From contig CAMWYX010000004.1 of NCBI GenBank assembly GCA_947178575.1, positions 1 to 64,000 of the forward strand: a DNA stretch of 64,000 nt, in the 5' to 3' direction. Position 1 is the first letter of the stretch, and each line of letters opens with the position of its first letter. Of this stretch, positions 36,421-44,535 are shown one piece after another. The notes below the pieces were generated by a model. The model worked only from the letters and a program-made list of their open reading frames with translations, had not been told where the DNA came from and made no database searches. This DNA comes from an uncultured Ruminococcus sp. (lineage in GTDB: Bacteria; Bacillota; Clostridia; Oscillospirales; Ruminococcaceae). Position numbers and translations under genes: made by a program.

Positions 36421-39189
36421 TTATGCTTCGACAACTACCGCACATCTCCGGCAAAGTGTCGGGTGATTGCAGTCAGTTCCCACATAGCCGGAATAGCACC
36501 AGCAGCGTTCACACTTACCGCCCTCTGCTTTTTCGACTTTAAATACTGTTACGCCTTCAGATTTCTCTACAGTCACATCTGAAACAATAAGTATCTCTTT
36601 AAGCTGTTCTGCAAGTCCGCAGTATCTGTCATAATCTTCACCGGCTTTTATAACAATTTTAGCTTCGAGAGATTTTCCGATAGTCTTGGCGTTTCTTGCT
36701 TCTTCAAGAACCTTGTTTGCAGTCTCACGTGTACTATAGATAAAGTTCCATTTTTCAACAAATTCGTCTCCGCAGACAATGCCCGATTTCTCCGGCATCT
36801 GATTAAGAAATACGCTCTGCCTGTCGTCTTCTGAACTGTGTGGCATAAACTGCCATATTTCTTCCGCTGTAAACGAAATAATAGGAGCTGCAAGACGTGT
36901 AACGGCACTGAGTATGCGATACATAACAGTCTGAGCGGCACGGCGGAGTTCAGAATCCTCTTTCTCACAATAAAGTCTGTCCTTGATAATATCAAGATAG
37001 AAGTTGGACATATCAACCACGCAGAAATTGTGAATAGCGTGGAATGCAATATGGAAATCGTATTTCTCATATCCGTTCTTGACGGTATCAATAAGAGCAT
37101 CAAGCTTCATCATTGCCCAACGGTCGAGTTCCGTGAACTTATCATCGGATACGCAGTCGGTATCGGGATTGAATCCGCTTCCGTTTCCGAGATTTCCGAG
37201 AATATATCTTGCAGTGTTTCTGATTTTTTTGTAAGCGTCCGAAAGCTGACCGAGAATCGTGTTTGAAATTCTGATGTCGCTGTGATAATCAGACGATGCA
37301 ACCCACAGACGGAGAATATCCGCACCGTACTTGTCGGTTATTTCATGCGGGTCGATTCCGTTTCCGAGGGATTTATGCATTACTCTTCCCTCGCCGTCAA
37401 CTACCCAGCCGTGAGTACACACTGCCTTGTAAGGAGCACAGCCGTGATATACAACAGATGTAAGAAGTGATGACTGAAACCAGCCTCTGTACTGGTCAGC
37501 ACCCTCAAGATAAAGGTCGGCAGGGAAACTCAGACTGTCAAACTGTTCCATTACGGAAGTATGAGATACTCCGCTGTCAAACCATACGTCCATTATATCA
37601 TATTCTTTTGTAAATTCACCACAGCCACATTCACATTTCACGCTTTCGGGAATAAATTCATTTGCTTCCTTTGTCCACCATGCATCTGAACCCTCGGCAC
37701 GAAAAAGGTCGGCTATAGCTTTTATTGTTTCGTCGGTATAAATCGGCTTTCCGCAGTCTTTACAGTATACAACAGGAATCGGAACGCCCCATGTTCTCTG
37801 ACGGCTTATGCACCAGTCGCTTCTGTCACGAACCATTCCCTTGATTCTTTCCTCGCCCCATTCGGGAATCCACTGAACGCCCTCAATAGCTTTTATGGCT
37901 TCGTCCTTGAATCCGTTCACCGAACAGAACCACTGTTCCGTTGCACGGTAAATAATCGGACTGCTGCATCTCCAGCAGTGCGGATACTGGTGAACGATTT
38001 TCTGTGTGGCAAGCATAGCACCTGTTTCCGTGAGTTTTCTGGCTATTGCCTTATTTGCCTCATCGGTATCCATGCCCTCAAATTCGCCGGCTTCGGCTGT
38101 CTGTCTTCCCTTTGAATCGACACATACTATGATTCCGATGTCGTCATAGTTCTTGCAGACTTCAAAGTCCTCGACACCGTATCCCGGAGCTGTATGAACA
38201 CAACCTGTACCGCTTTCAAGAGTAACGTGGTCTCCGACGATTATCGGTGACGGACGGTCATAAAGCGGGTGTTTTGTTTTCATTCCCTCAAGTTCTGCAC
38301 CTGTGAATATATGTTCTGTTGTATAGTCGGTAATACCTGCCGTCTCCATAACCGTGCGGACGAGTTCCTCAGCCATTACGTAATATTCGCCGTTTGCATG
38401 AACAAGGGTATAATTATACTCAGGGCCGAGACATATGGCAAGGTTGCCCGGAATCGTCCATGTCGTCGTTGTCCAGATAACAAAATATATCTTGGAAATA
38501 TCAAGTCCGAGATTTGTAAACATTCCCTTGTCGTCGGTTACGTTGAATTTAACATAAATCGAATAGCACGGGTCATTGGAATATTCAATTTCGGCTTCTG
38601 CAAGGGCAGTGTTGCAGTCCGGACACCAGTATACAGGCTTAAGACCTTTATACATATATCCTTTTTTAGCCATTTCTCCGAACACTTCAACCTGTCTTGC
38701 CTCATAATCAGGGCGGAGTGTGAGATACGGATATTCATAATCGCCAATAGTTCCGAGACGCTTGAACTGCTTCATCTGATTCTGGACGTGGCTCATTGCG
38801 AAATCATGACAATGCTTTCTGAGTTCAACCGGCGGAATTGCGCCGTTCTCAACGCCGATAGCTTTCATTGCTTTCAGCTCGATTGGCAGACCGTGAGTAT
38901 CCCAGCCGGGAACATACGGGGCCTTGAATCCGCTCATATTCTTGTACTTGACAATAAAATCTTTGAGTGTCTTATTAAGTGCCGTACCGAGATGTATTTC
39001 ACCGTTTGCATAGGGAGGACCGTCATGGAGAATAAATGTCGGTTTCCCCTCATTTTTTTTCATCATTGCGTAATAGAGCCTTTCGCTTTCCCATTTTTCA
39101 AGTGTTTCAGGCTCACGCTTCGGAAGATTTCCACGCATAGGGAAATCTGTCTTAGGTAAATTGAGTGTCAGATTATAATCCTGTGCCAT
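36421..39189 (-). CDS. ileS: Isoleucyl-tRNA synthetase
   Basis: The 922-residue class I synthetase charges tRNA-Ile. The HIGH-like motif is PPYANGEIHLGTALN near residue 59. The KMSKS-like loop reads VMHKSLGNGIDP near 590, with the first Lys and first Ser replaced, a variant I have seen in clostridial IleRS. The editing domain between them has TTTTWTIPGN. The C-terminal zinc site is CERCW with CRRC. No T-box is visible upstream. The gene is downstream of divIVA in the usual Firmicutes order. Confidence 0.96.
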   Translation of the reverse strand: MAQDYNLTLNLPKTDFPMRGNLPKREPETLEKWESERLYYAMMKKNEGKPTFILHDGPPYANGEIHLGTALNKTLKDFIVKYKNMSGFKAPYVPGWDTHGLPIELKAMKAIGVENGAIPPVELRKHCHDFAMSHVQNQMKQFKRLGTIGDYEYPYLTLRPDYEARQVEVFGEMAKKGYMYKGLKPVYWCPDCNTALAEAEIEYSNDPCYSIYVKFNVTDDKGMFTNLGLDISKIYFVIWTTTTWTIPGNLAICLGPEYNYTLVHANGEYYVMAEELVRTVMETAGITDYTTEHIFTGAELEGMKTKHPLYDRPSPIIVGDHVTLESGTGCVHTAPGYGVEDFEVCKNYDDIGIIVCVDSKGRQTAEAGEFEGMDTDEANKAIARKLTETGAMLATQKIVHQYPHCWRCSSPIIYRATEQWFCSVNGFKDEAIKAIEGVQWIPEWGEERIKGMVRDRSDWCISRQRTWGVPIPVVYCKDCGKPIYTDETIKAIADLFRAEGSDAWWTKEANEFIPESVKCECGCGEFTKEYDIMDVWFDSGVSHTSVMEQFDSLSFPADLYLEGADQYRGWFQSSLLTSVVYHGCAPYKAVCTHGWVVDGEGRVMHKSLGNGIDPHEITDKYGADILRLWVASSDYHSDIRISNTILGQLSDAYKKIRNTARYILGNLGNGSGFNPDTDCVSDDKFTELDRWAMMKLDALIDTVKNGYEKYDFHIAFHAIHNFCVVDMSNFYLDIIKDRLYCEKEDSELRRAAQTVMYRILSAVTRLAAPIISFTAEEIWQFMPHSSEDDRQSVFLNQMPEKSGIVCGDEFVEKWNFIYSTRETANKVLEEARNAKTIGKSLEAKIVIKAGEDYDRYCGLAEQLKEILIVSDVTVEKSEGVTVFKVEKAEGGKCERCWCYSGYVGTDCNHPTLCRRCAVVVEA

Positions 39190-39195
39190 TATATC

Positions 39196-39229
39196 ACCGA
39201 TTACCGCTGTTATGCGGCAATCCTCCTTT
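39196..39229 (-). promoter_or_regulatory. Hairpin between a strong upstream SD-like site and the ileS start
   Basis: On the minus strand AAAGGAGG (39222-39229) is followed by TTGCCGC/GCGGTAA (39201-39220), a seven-pair stem with a six-base loop. A weaker GGTGAT comes before the ileS ATG. The best SD is thus about 35 bases from the start and the hairpin bridges it. Translational control is possible. Confidence 0.35.
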
Positions 39230-39286
39230 CTCCGTTTGTATTTGAAATTATTCAGAATCTGTTCCGGTATACCGGACAGAATATAT

Positions 39287-39841
39287 TTATACTTCCTTGC
39301 TTCCTGCTGCGACAGCCGCTGCTATTTCCTCGGCGGTTTCCGTCACGCCCATTCCGTCATCTGACGAATCCGGCATTGAAGATATAAGTTCCAGATGCGA
39401 CTTATACATATCGAAAAGACTTTTTTTAAATTCTGCAACCTGACGGCGTGCATCTGTAAGAGCATCTTTTTCCTTTGCTATTTCAAGGCGGTTTCTTTCC
39501 ATTGCCTCAGCGTGCTGACGAACGGCTTCGTCCTCAAGTTCTGCTGCCTTTGCCTGTGCTGCGGCAATAATTTCCTCCGCTTTCTGATTTGCCTCGTTGA
39601 TAACCTGATGTCCCTGTCTCTGTGCTCCGAGAAGTGCATCTTTGAGAGCATCTTCGTCTTTCATATATTCACGTACCTTATCGGCAAGAATCTGTATTTT
39701 GTTATTTGCCTCATTGCGGTCACGCTCCATTTCGTCAAGCTCCGCCTCAAGCTGTGAAAGAAATTCGTCCATTTCCTCCTGCTTATATCCGAACGCAGCC
39801 TTTTCAAATCGTTTATTTCTTACATCTCTTGAAGTAATCAT
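39287..39841 (-). CDS. divIVA: DivIVA-domain cell division protein
   Basis: The start is the ATG at 39841, with AGAGGTG upstream. The N-terminal lipid-binding segment is MITSRDVRNKRFEKAAFGYKQ-like, then a coiled coil covers about residues 30-150. DivIVA recognises curved membrane at poles and septa and recruits partners. The last 30 residues are acidic and Ala-rich. Its place between ylmH and ileS is the standard Firmicutes order. The 184-residue length is typical. Confidence 0.92.
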   Translation of the reverse strand: MITSRDVRNKRFEKAAFGYKQEEMDEFLSQLEAELDEMERDRNEANNKIQILADKVREYMKDEDALKDALLGAQRQGHQVINEANQKAEEIIAAAQAKAAELEDEAVRQHAEAMERNRLEIAKEKDALTDARRQVAEFKKSLFDMYKSHLELISSMPDSSDDGMGVTETAEEIAAAVAAGSKEV

Positions 39842-39852
39842 AACATTCACCT

Positions 39853-40611
39853 CTAAATATATTTTTTCAGCACTATGTGTATCCGGTTTTTACGGGTAAA
39901 ACCATCAACCGAGTGCAGAACAAATCTGCCTGCTCCACGTATTGACAGTATATCACCCTCCTTCATCTCATGAGATACTGATGTGACCGTAAAGTGGTTC
40001 ACACTGATTTTTTCACCGTGTATAAGCGCAGCCGTTTTCTCACGGCTTATTCCCGAAGCAAGAGCTGCAACGCAGTCCAGCCGCAAGGAAGCTACAGTTC
40101 CGCATATATCGGCAAATTCCTTTTTTACTTCAAGCTCAAAAGGAACATCGTCGGAACATTTAACCCCTGTTCTTCCGATTTTTGAGACTGTCGCTGTAAT
40201 AAGTCTGGAAGCGGTTCTGGTAACGAAAGCCTGAGCAATACCCTTTCCGGTTATAATATCTCCAATGACTTCACGCTTGAAATTCATTCCCATTAAAGTA
40301 CCCAAAAAATCTCTATGCGAAAGCACATCTTCTTTGCGATACCTGAAAGTAACGCATTTTAAAGGAAATTCCTCCGTAATATACTCCTCGCAGTAATCAG
40401 GAAAAAATGCAAGCATTTTTCTTTCGGCGTTTTCATGACCGCCCCATAACCTGTACATCAGACCGCCACTGTTGTGACAGCACCACTGTTCAGCCATAGC
40501 ACACTGCTTTTCGTCGAGAAAATTTGAAAAGCTGTATGTACCGTTCCTTTCGGACTGCTCCGTCATATCGGCTAATCTTGCATAAAAAAGCTTATCAACC
40601 TGACTTTTCAT
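39853..40611 (-). CDS. ylmH: YlmH-type S4 RNA-binding protein
   Basis: The 252-residue protein has an N-terminal region with FLDEKQCAMAEQ and FFPDY, and a C-terminal S4 domain at about 180-245 (LDCVAALASGISREKTAALIHGEKISVN-like). YlmH binds ribosomal complexes and is reported in ribosome rescue in B. subtilis. The start overlaps the sepF stop by one base (TGATG), so the two are coupled. Its location in the division cluster is conserved. Confidence 0.9.
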   Translation of the reverse strand: MKSQVDKLFYARLADMTEQSERNGTYSFSNFLDEKQCAMAEQWCCHNSGGLMYRLWGGHENAERKMLAFFPDYCEEYITEEFPLKCVTFRYRKEDVLSHRDFLGTLMGMNFKREVIGDIITGKGIAQAFVTRTASRLITATVSKIGRTGVKCSDDVPFELEVKKEFADICGTVASLRLDCVAALASGISREKTAALIHGEKISVNHFTVTSVSHEMKEGDILSIRGAGRFVLHSVDGFTRKNRIHIVLKKYI

Positions 40612-41108
40612 CAGATAAATACACCGTTGTTTTCAAGTTCGCCTACAAGGTCCTCTCCGATAAATCCGACATTATAGGGTGTTATGATATAGGTAAGATT
40701 TGCTACGGGCTTCAGGCTTCCGCCGTTTGCATATGCAACGCCGACAAGAAAATCAATTATTCTTCTCTTGTTTTCCGGAGATGCCGTTTCAAGATTGAGT
40801 ACAACTGTTTTTTTAGCCAGAAGATGGTCGGCTATCTGTTTTGCGTCCGTAAATGCCGAGGGCTTTACAAGCACAACCTGAAGCTGTGCGGTTGTCTGTA
40901 TATTAACAACTCTGTTGCTTCTGCGCATTGCCTCTGCGGTAGCTTCTTCACGTTCTGCCGGTGTTGTGGGAAAATTATTTGAAGGTGCTGGCTGTGGACG
41001 TTCAGGACGTACCGGAGGCTGTTCCGGTTTCACCGGAGTGTCGTTAACTTCTTCGTCCTCGTCATCGTTCGCAAGGAAAAAATCCTTTACTGTATCAATC
41101 AATTTCAT
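40611..41108 (-). CDS. sepF: Cell division protein SepF
   Basis: SepF polymerises into rings that bundle FtsZ and anchor it to the membrane. The 165-residue protein has a short N-terminal amphipathic segment (MKLIDTVKDFFLAND), a Pro-rich linker (VKPEQPPVRPERPQP), and the SepF core at about 70-165, including VVLNLETASPENKRRIIDFL. GGAG lies eight bases before the ATG. ylmG, usual between sepF and ylmH, is absent. Confidence 0.95.
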   Translation of the reverse strand: MKLIDTVKDFFLANDDEDEEVNDTPVKPEQPPVRPERPQPAPSNNFPTTPAEREEATAEAMRRSNRVVNIQTTAQLQVVLVKPSAFTDAKQIADHLLAKKTVVLNLETASPENKRRIIDFLVGVAYANGGSLKPVANLTYIITPYNVGFIGEDLVGELENNGVFI

Positions 41109-41203
41109 ATGTTTACTCCGTTCTCCGCATTTTTGACTTACCGTTCCCCGAATTCATGCGGTGAATACGTGAAACGAACAATTGCAGCGGAAATCACTGC
41201 ATA

Positions 41204-41920
41204 TCACAGATAATTTCTTTTTCCGAAAATACCTGTTCCTATTCTGACCATTGTCGAGCCGTACTTTACAGCATCGGCATAATCATGTGTCATACCCATT
41301 GAAAGCTGTTCGATTTCAGTTCTTTCAATGTGTGAATCTTGTACCTTGTGGAACAGTTCTTCCATTCTGCCGAGGAATATATCGCTTTCGGACGGAGGAG
41401 GTATTGTCATAAGTCCTTTGATGCGTATATTCTCAAGCTGTGCAATCTGTTCGATTAGCGGTATAAGACTATCCGGAGAAACTCCGCTTTTTGATTCTTC
41501 TCCTCCGATATTTACCTCACACAGAACGTCCATAATCTTATTATGTGTCGCTGCAAGGCGATTTATTTCCGATGCCAGTTTCAGACTGTCAACCGACTGT
41601 ATCATATCAACATCGTCGATGATGTATTTTACTTTATTAGTTTGCAGATGACCGATAAAATGTATACGTGTCGGACTTCCTGAACCGGAATCTTTGAGAT
41701 AGCTGTCTTTCTTTGAAAGATATTCCTGCACCCTGTTTTCTCCGAGCAAATCCAGTCCGAAATCAAAAACCCAGTTTACGACTTCCGGCGGAACGGTTTT
41801 TGTGACTGCCATAATTTCGACTTTACTGCCGTCACTGCGATACTTTGCATACGATTCTTTTATATTGGAAGTTATTATTCTGAGATTCTCCCCGATGTCA
41901 TCATAGCTGTAATTACTCAT
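41204..41920 (-). CDS. YggS/PROSC-family pyridoxal phosphate-binding protein
   Basis: The start is the ATG at 41920, with GGAGAGG upstream; it overlaps the end of the HlyD-like gene by eight bases. The 238-residue protein has the PLP Lys in MAVTKTV near residue 41, GENRVQEY, FIGHLQTNKVKYI, and the C-terminal LSMGMTHDYADAVKYGSTMVRIG phosphate-binding block. Members balance PLP supply and amino acid pools. In Firmicutes it precedes sepF, as here. Confidence 0.93.
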   Translation of the reverse strand: MSNYSYDDIGENLRIITSNIKESYAKYRSDGSKVEIMAVTKTVPPEVVNWVFDFGLDLLGENRVQEYLSKKDSYLKDSGSGSPTRIHFIGHLQTNKVKYIIDDVDMIQSVDSLKLASEINRLAATHNKIMDVLCEVNIGGEESKSGVSPDSLIPLIEQIAQLENIRIKGLMTIPPPSESDIFLGRMEELFHKVQDSHIERTEIEQLSMGMTHDYADAVKYGSTMVRIGTGIFGKRNYL

Positions 41921-43229
41921 CAAGATCCTCTCCTTTTATCATTATATCATCATACAGAGCAAGGTAAGATGAATCCTCATCGTGTACTTCTGAAAGAACA
42001 TAGTCGCTTCCCTCATATTTAACATCTATTTTTTTGAACACTATCTGTTCACCTTTCATTATATACACACCCTTTGAATTGACCGTGGCGATTCCGCCGT
42101 CCGGCTCACCCTCGGCGTTTGTGGTTTTCTCATCGGTAGGAGCAAAACGTATTGCTTCTCTCGGCACCTTCAGACCAATATATTCGCCTTTTATTATTTC
42201 ACATTTCTGTGCACGGTGTGCAACGAGTTCCTCACTGAACCTGTCGCACTTGACTATGATAATACTTCGGCTCAGGTCTCCGTCATCACGAATATCTGTT
42301 ATAACTGCTTCAAATACGTCATCTGTCGTATCGAATTTAAGGTTGACATAATTTCCGGTGGTATATTCTTTATGGGAATTGTCAATAACTCCGGCAAGAT
42401 ACCAGCTGTACCCGTCAATTAGCTTTCCGGCTATTCCTCTGTCCTCGCTTTCCCTGTCCTCGATGCTTCCGAGCTGTTCGATAGTGAGCTTGTCCAGATT
42501 TTCGGGAGTAAGTTCATTTTCATATCCGTCGCTGTAGCTTACAAAATATGCGGATTCGTCAGATACTATTTTTTCTGTCGGAGCTGACATATTTGATTTA
42601 AGTTCTGCGAGCTGTGCGTTAAGGTCGATTATCTGCTGTTGAAATCCTGTGACCTGTTGTGTGATTATCTGATATGTACTCATATTTACGAGCAGGCTTT
42701 CCATTTCATTTTTCAGTGATGTATAATCTTTAGTATCACGGTTATAAAGAAGAGTTCTGTAGCTTTCGCTGATATTTTCTGAAAGTCCCGACGGCTGTGC
42801 TGATTCCAGCGTACCGGGATTCTGTATTTTTTCCAGTATACTGAGTTCTTTTTCGAGCTGTTTTATCTGTCTGTTGCGTGTTATCTGGACATCATCGGGA
42901 TAAACTTCTGCTATAACAGTACCGCTTCCGGCCTTTCCGCCATCTGCTATATTATAGCTGAGAATACCGTTTCCGCTGTATGTAACTACTTTTTCTTTGC
43001 GTATAAAAACGCCTTTGAACTGCTGTGATGATATTGCCTCAGACATCAATGCAGTTTCTGTTTCCGCACTTTTGCCCTTGTTATTGAAATTATAGAGTAT
43101 ACTGACAAACACGATGCACAGAAGCACAAGCACGATATTTCTCAGAAGCTTTATAACAAGCTTTGACAGCAGCCGTCCTGCTGCCTGCCACAGCTTTCTG
43201 CTTTCACTGCTGTTGTTTTCATGCTTCAT
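41913..43229 (-). CDS. HlyD-like membrane adaptor protein
   Basis: The 438-residue protein has one membrane helix at about residues 27-50 (IVLVLLCIVFVSILYNF). A short lipoyl-like segment (SGNGILSYNIADGGKAGSGT) follows, then a coiled coil at about 115-215 and a beta-rich domain to the C-terminus. This is the layout of HlyD/MacA-type adaptors. No ABC transporter or outer partner is nearby. The gene sits between hfq and yggS, a position I associate with clostridial division clusters, so a cell-envelope role is possible. A weak site (CGGTGA) precedes the ATG. Confidence 0.7.
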   Translation of the reverse strand: MKHENNSSESRKLWQAAGRLLSKLVIKLLRNIVLVLLCIVFVSILYNFNNKGKSAETETALMSEAISSQQFKGVFIRKEKVVTYSGNGILSYNIADGGKAGSGTVIAEVYPDDVQITRNRQIKQLEKELSILEKIQNPGTLESAQPSGLSENISESYRTLLYNRDTKDYTSLKNEMESLLVNMSTYQIITQQVTGFQQQIIDLNAQLAELKSNMSAPTEKIVSDESAYFVSYSDGYENELTPENLDKLTIEQLGSIEDRESEDRGIAGKLIDGYSWYLAGVIDNSHKEYTTGNYVNLKFDTTDDVFEAVITDIRDDGDLSRSIIIVKCDRFSEELVAHRAQKCEIIKGEYIGLKVPREAIRFAPTDEKTTNAEGEPDGGIATVNSKGVYIMKGEQIVFKKIDVKYEGSDYVLSEVHDEDSSYLALYDDIMIKGEDLDE

Positions 43230-43240
43230 TATGTCACCGT

Positions 43241-43480
43241 TTATTCGGATTTATCTGCAGCATCAAGTATTGACACCGGTCTTACGGGAACTATAGTGGA
43301 AATTGCGTGTTTATAGACGAGCTGCTGTTTTCCGTCGCAGTCGAATATTGCAACATAGTTATCAAAACCTCTTACCATGCCCTTGAACTGAAATCCGTTT
43401 GTAAGGATAACTGTAACGACGATACGTTCTTTCCGGCACTGGTTAAGAAAAACGTCCTGAAGATTGATATTTTTGTTCAT
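43241..43480 (-). CDS. hfq: RNA chaperone Hfq
   Basis: Hfq forms a hexamer that binds small RNAs and mRNAs. The 79-residue protein has the Sm1 motif [31 protein letters not shown] and the Sm2 YKHAIST. It lies downstream of miaA, the classic miaA-hfq order. About 100 bp separate it from miaA, with a GACGGA/TCCGTC hairpin but no T-run. Its presence is relevant to the small RNA candidate at 17467. Confidence 0.96.
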   Translation of the reverse strand: MNKNINLQDVFLNQCRKERIVVTVILTNGFQFKGMVRGFDNYVAIFDCDGKQQLVYKHAISTIVPVRPVSILDAADKSE

Positions 43481-43579
43481 ATAAATTCTCCGTTCATATT
43501 TTCTGATATTTCGCAGTTACAGACGGAACGATTAATCCGTCCGAAAAACTTTAGATAGAAATACACATAATATATTATA

Positions 43580-44524
43580 TCATACTATTCCGAAATTTTC
43601 TATAGCTTTTTGTGATTTTTGAAAAATTTCACATTTTCTACTAAAATCATCGTAAATTATCCACTCTATACGGTCATTTCTTCTAAACCACGTCAGCTGA
43701 CGTTTGGCATATCGGCGTGTTTCCTGTTTTATTCTGTCGATACATTCAGCGAGGGTCATATTATTTTCAAAATACGGTATAAGTTCTTTATAACCTATAG
43801 CATTTGCGGCGGTTTTCATTCCGCCTGTCTGCCAGAGCGTGCGTGCTTCCTCGACGAGACCTGATTTTTGCATTTCGTCCACACGCTGATTTATTCTTTC
43901 ATACAGCGTTTCACGGCTTGATGTGCTTAGTCCGATAATAAGCGAATCATATGGCGATTCCGAAAGCCGGCTTTCCGCTTTTAATTCGCTGAATTTTCTT
44001 CCTGAAACGTGTATTACTTCAAGTGCACGGATTACACGCACAAGATTATTCATGTGTATGTTTCCAGCCGCTTCGGGGTCTTTCTCAAGAAGTATGATGT
44101 ACAAGGCTTCATTGCCGTTTTTCTGAGCGTATTCATACAGATGACGGCGATATTCCTCATCGCTTCTGACTTCCGAAAAATTAACATTGTCCAGTAACGA
44201 ATCAATATATAATCCCGTACCTCCGACAATTACCGGAAGTTTTCCTCTGTTCAGTATATCCTGTATCTTTTCATTTGCAAGCCTGACGTAATCTGCCGCA
44301 CTGAATACTGTTCCTCTGTCAAGAAAATCGATAAGATGATGCGGAATCCCCTGCATTTCAGAAACAGTCGGCTTTGCCGATGCTATATCAAGACCCTTAT
44401 ATATCTGCATTGAATCCGCCGATATGATTTCTCCGTTGTATTTTTTGGCGATTTCTATTCCAAGCCATGTTTTTCCGCTTGCCGTAGGCCCGCAGACTGC
44501 AATAATCTTTGGTTTATCACTCAT
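43580..44524 (-). CDS. miaA: tRNA dimethylallyltransferase
   Basis: MiaA adds a dimethylallyl group to A37 of tRNAs reading UNN codons; MiaB (52086) then methylthiolates it, so both steps are in one gene block. The start at 44524 has GAGGTG upstream. The 314-residue protein has a P-loop GPTASGKTWLG near residue 11, ISADSMQIYKGLDI, GGTGLYIDSLL and the C-terminal RYAKRQLTWFRRN. It lies 11 bp after mutL. Confidence 0.96.
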   Translation of the reverse strand: MSDKPKIIAVCGPTASGKTWLGIEIAKKYNGEIISADSMQIYKGLDIASAKPTVSEMQGIPHHLIDFLDRGTVFSAADYVRLANEKIQDILNRGKLPVIVGGTGLYIDSLLDNVNFSEVRSDEEYRRHLYEYAQKNGNEALYIILLEKDPEAAGNIHMNNLVRVIRALEVIHVSGRKFSELKAESRLSESPYDSLIIGLSTSSRETLYERINQRVDEMQKSGLVEEARTLWQTGGMKTAANAIGYKELIPYFENNMTLAECIDRIKQETRRYAKRQLTWFRRNDRIEWIIYDDFSRKCEIFQKSQKAIENFGIV

Positions 44525-44535
44525 TACACCGCACC

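Noticed and set aside
38269-39159. 296-codon plus-strand frame opposite ileS
   Set aside because: It lies wholly inside ileS, has no ribosome binding site and is Cys/Phe-rich as antisense frames usually are.
39190-39286. T-box leader for ileS
   Set aside because: Only about 100 bp upstream and no AGGGTGG-like T-box sequence or terminator.
43505-43550. Terminator between miaA and hfq
   Set aside because: The GACGGA/TCCGTC hairpin has no T-run on either strand.
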